The notes under the pieces: model-generated
The model's database searches: none
Told to the model about the DNA's origin: nothing
The model's input: the letters and a program-made list of their open reading frames with translations, nothing else
Assembly (NCBI GenBank): GCA_016710335.1
Contig: JADJXQ010000019.1
Coordinates: 1-8,055, forward strand
Source of the DNA: Rhodospirillales bacterium
Lineage (GTDB): Bacteria; Pseudomonadota; Alphaproteobacteria; Rhodospirillales; Defluviicoccaceae
Length of the DNA stretch: 8,055 nt
Reading direction: 5' to 3'
Position numbers and translations under genes: made by a program
Shown: positions 7,771-8,055 of the stretch, piece by piece
Layout of the letters: each line of letters opens with the position of its first letter
How positions within the stretch are numbered: the stretch's first letter is position 1

Positions 7771-7920
7771 TCGGAGCGAAGATGAGTTGACAAAGGGGAT
7801 GTTGAGAAATTGAACGACTGTTCGCGAGTCTGAATTTTTTATAAGCGGACCCGAATTTCAAAGGCAGGGATTCAGGTCATTACTTTGCGGGAATAAATGA
7901 AAATAGTGGAGAACAAGATA

Positions 7921-8055
7921 ATGAAACCGGCAGACGTAACCAGGTTGATCGCAGATAAAGCGGATCGAATTCATCGATGTCAAGTTCACCGATCTTTCGG
8001 ACAGTGGCAGCACTTTTCGTTACCGGTCGAGGACTTTAGCGAGGAGACCGCCTTC
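7921..8055 (+). CDS. glnA: Glutamine synthetase type I, N-terminal fragment (two frameshifts)
   Basis: GlnA joins ammonium to glutamate using ATP, supplying the glutamine that GltBD consumes. The visible N-terminus is MKPADVTRLIADK, then in a shifted frame IEFIDVKFTDL, then back in the first frame GQWQHFSLPVEDFSEETAF. This matches the start of the beta-grasp domain of type I enzymes (a pattern like V-x-F-V-D-L-R-F-T-D-x-x-G-x-W-Q-H). The breaks lie near 7963 and 8000; together they restore the original frame, so the reading frame has no stop but encodes wrong residues between them. GGAG at 7908-7911, nine bases before the ATG, supports the start. The gene runs off the window's right edge, so the catalytic residues and adenylylation site are not visible. 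Confidence 0.88.
   Translation, partial: MKPADVTRLIADKADRIHRCQVHRSFGQWQHFSLPVEDFSEETAF

Larger units (their letters stand above)
7405..7920. other. Divergent intergenic control region between gltB and glnA
   Basis: No protein-coding gene is supported here. The stretch is clearly AT-richer than the flanking genes, above all 7545-7660 and 7800-7920. Besides the elements listed separately, AGTGA (7680-7684) can pair with TCACT (7697-7701). A second TTGACA at 7787-7792 has no convincing -10 partner, and TATAAG at 7840-7845 has no convincing -35. Open frames crossing the region lack family features and ribosome sites. Confidence 0.7.

Noticed and set aside
7814..7842. Second terminator-like element, GACT/AGTC followed by TTTTTT
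   Set aside because: The stem is only 4 bp, and the T-run is separated from it; too weak to call.
8004..8018. TGGCA-N5-TTTC, resembling a sigma-54 promoter as found before some glnA genes
   Set aside because: It lies inside the glnA coding sequence, where it encodes the conserved W-Q-H-F, and it deviates from the -12 element. Position and mismatch make it coincidental.
1..8055. CRISPR array, transposon, prophage or defence system
   Set aside because: No regularly spaced repeats, transposase motifs, terminal inverted repeats with target duplications, or phage genes were found; the only mobile-type element is the hicAB pair.

Overview
The window is about 8 kb of GC-rich bacterial chromosome. 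It holds a core nitrogen-assimilation locus (glutamate synthase gltBD and the start of a glutamine synthetase gene, glnA) next to a small accessory stretch (a HicAB toxin-antitoxin pair, an F420/flavin-type oxidoreductase and the tail of an acetyltransferase). A PPOX protein of the F420-dependent type and the style of the GltB/GltD sequences would suit a Chloroflexota- or Actinobacteria-like organism, but that placement is a guess. No phage, insertion sequence, CRISPR array, rRNA or tRNA was seen.

Layout. Bases 1-142 (+) are the C-terminus of a GNAT acetyltransferase. Bases 165-590 (+) encode an intact PPOX-family protein. On the minus strand, reading right to left, come gltB (7404 to 2773), gltD (2776 to 1298), hicA (1221 to 964) and hicB (967 to 636). 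Each pair gltB/gltD and hicA/hicB overlaps by 4 bp. Bases 7405-7920 are an AT-richer divergent control region with a plus-strand promoter, an inverted repeat over its -35 box, a terminator-like nested hairpin, and two hairpins in the probable gltB leader. Bases 7921-8055 (+) are the first codons of glnA.

How the genes fit together. GlnA makes glutamine from glutamate and ammonium. The GltB-GltD complex turns glutamine plus 2-oxoglutarate into two glutamates, closing the GS-GOGAT cycle. Divergent transcription from one control region would let both halves be regulated together. HicA (mRNA interferase) and HicB (antitoxin) form an unrelated stability or stress module downstream of gltD on the same strand.

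The most important caution is sequence quality. Nearly every conserved gene is broken by single- or double-base indels: the GNAT, hicB, gltD (nine places), gltB (roughly thirty) and glnA (two). Many lie at short homopolymers, and conserved family residues resume at once in another frame. This looks like uncorrected sequencing error rather than true gene decay, so the boundaries below are those of the reconstructed genes. I found no convincing undescribed system; the most interesting unexplained sequence is the glnA/gltB control region.
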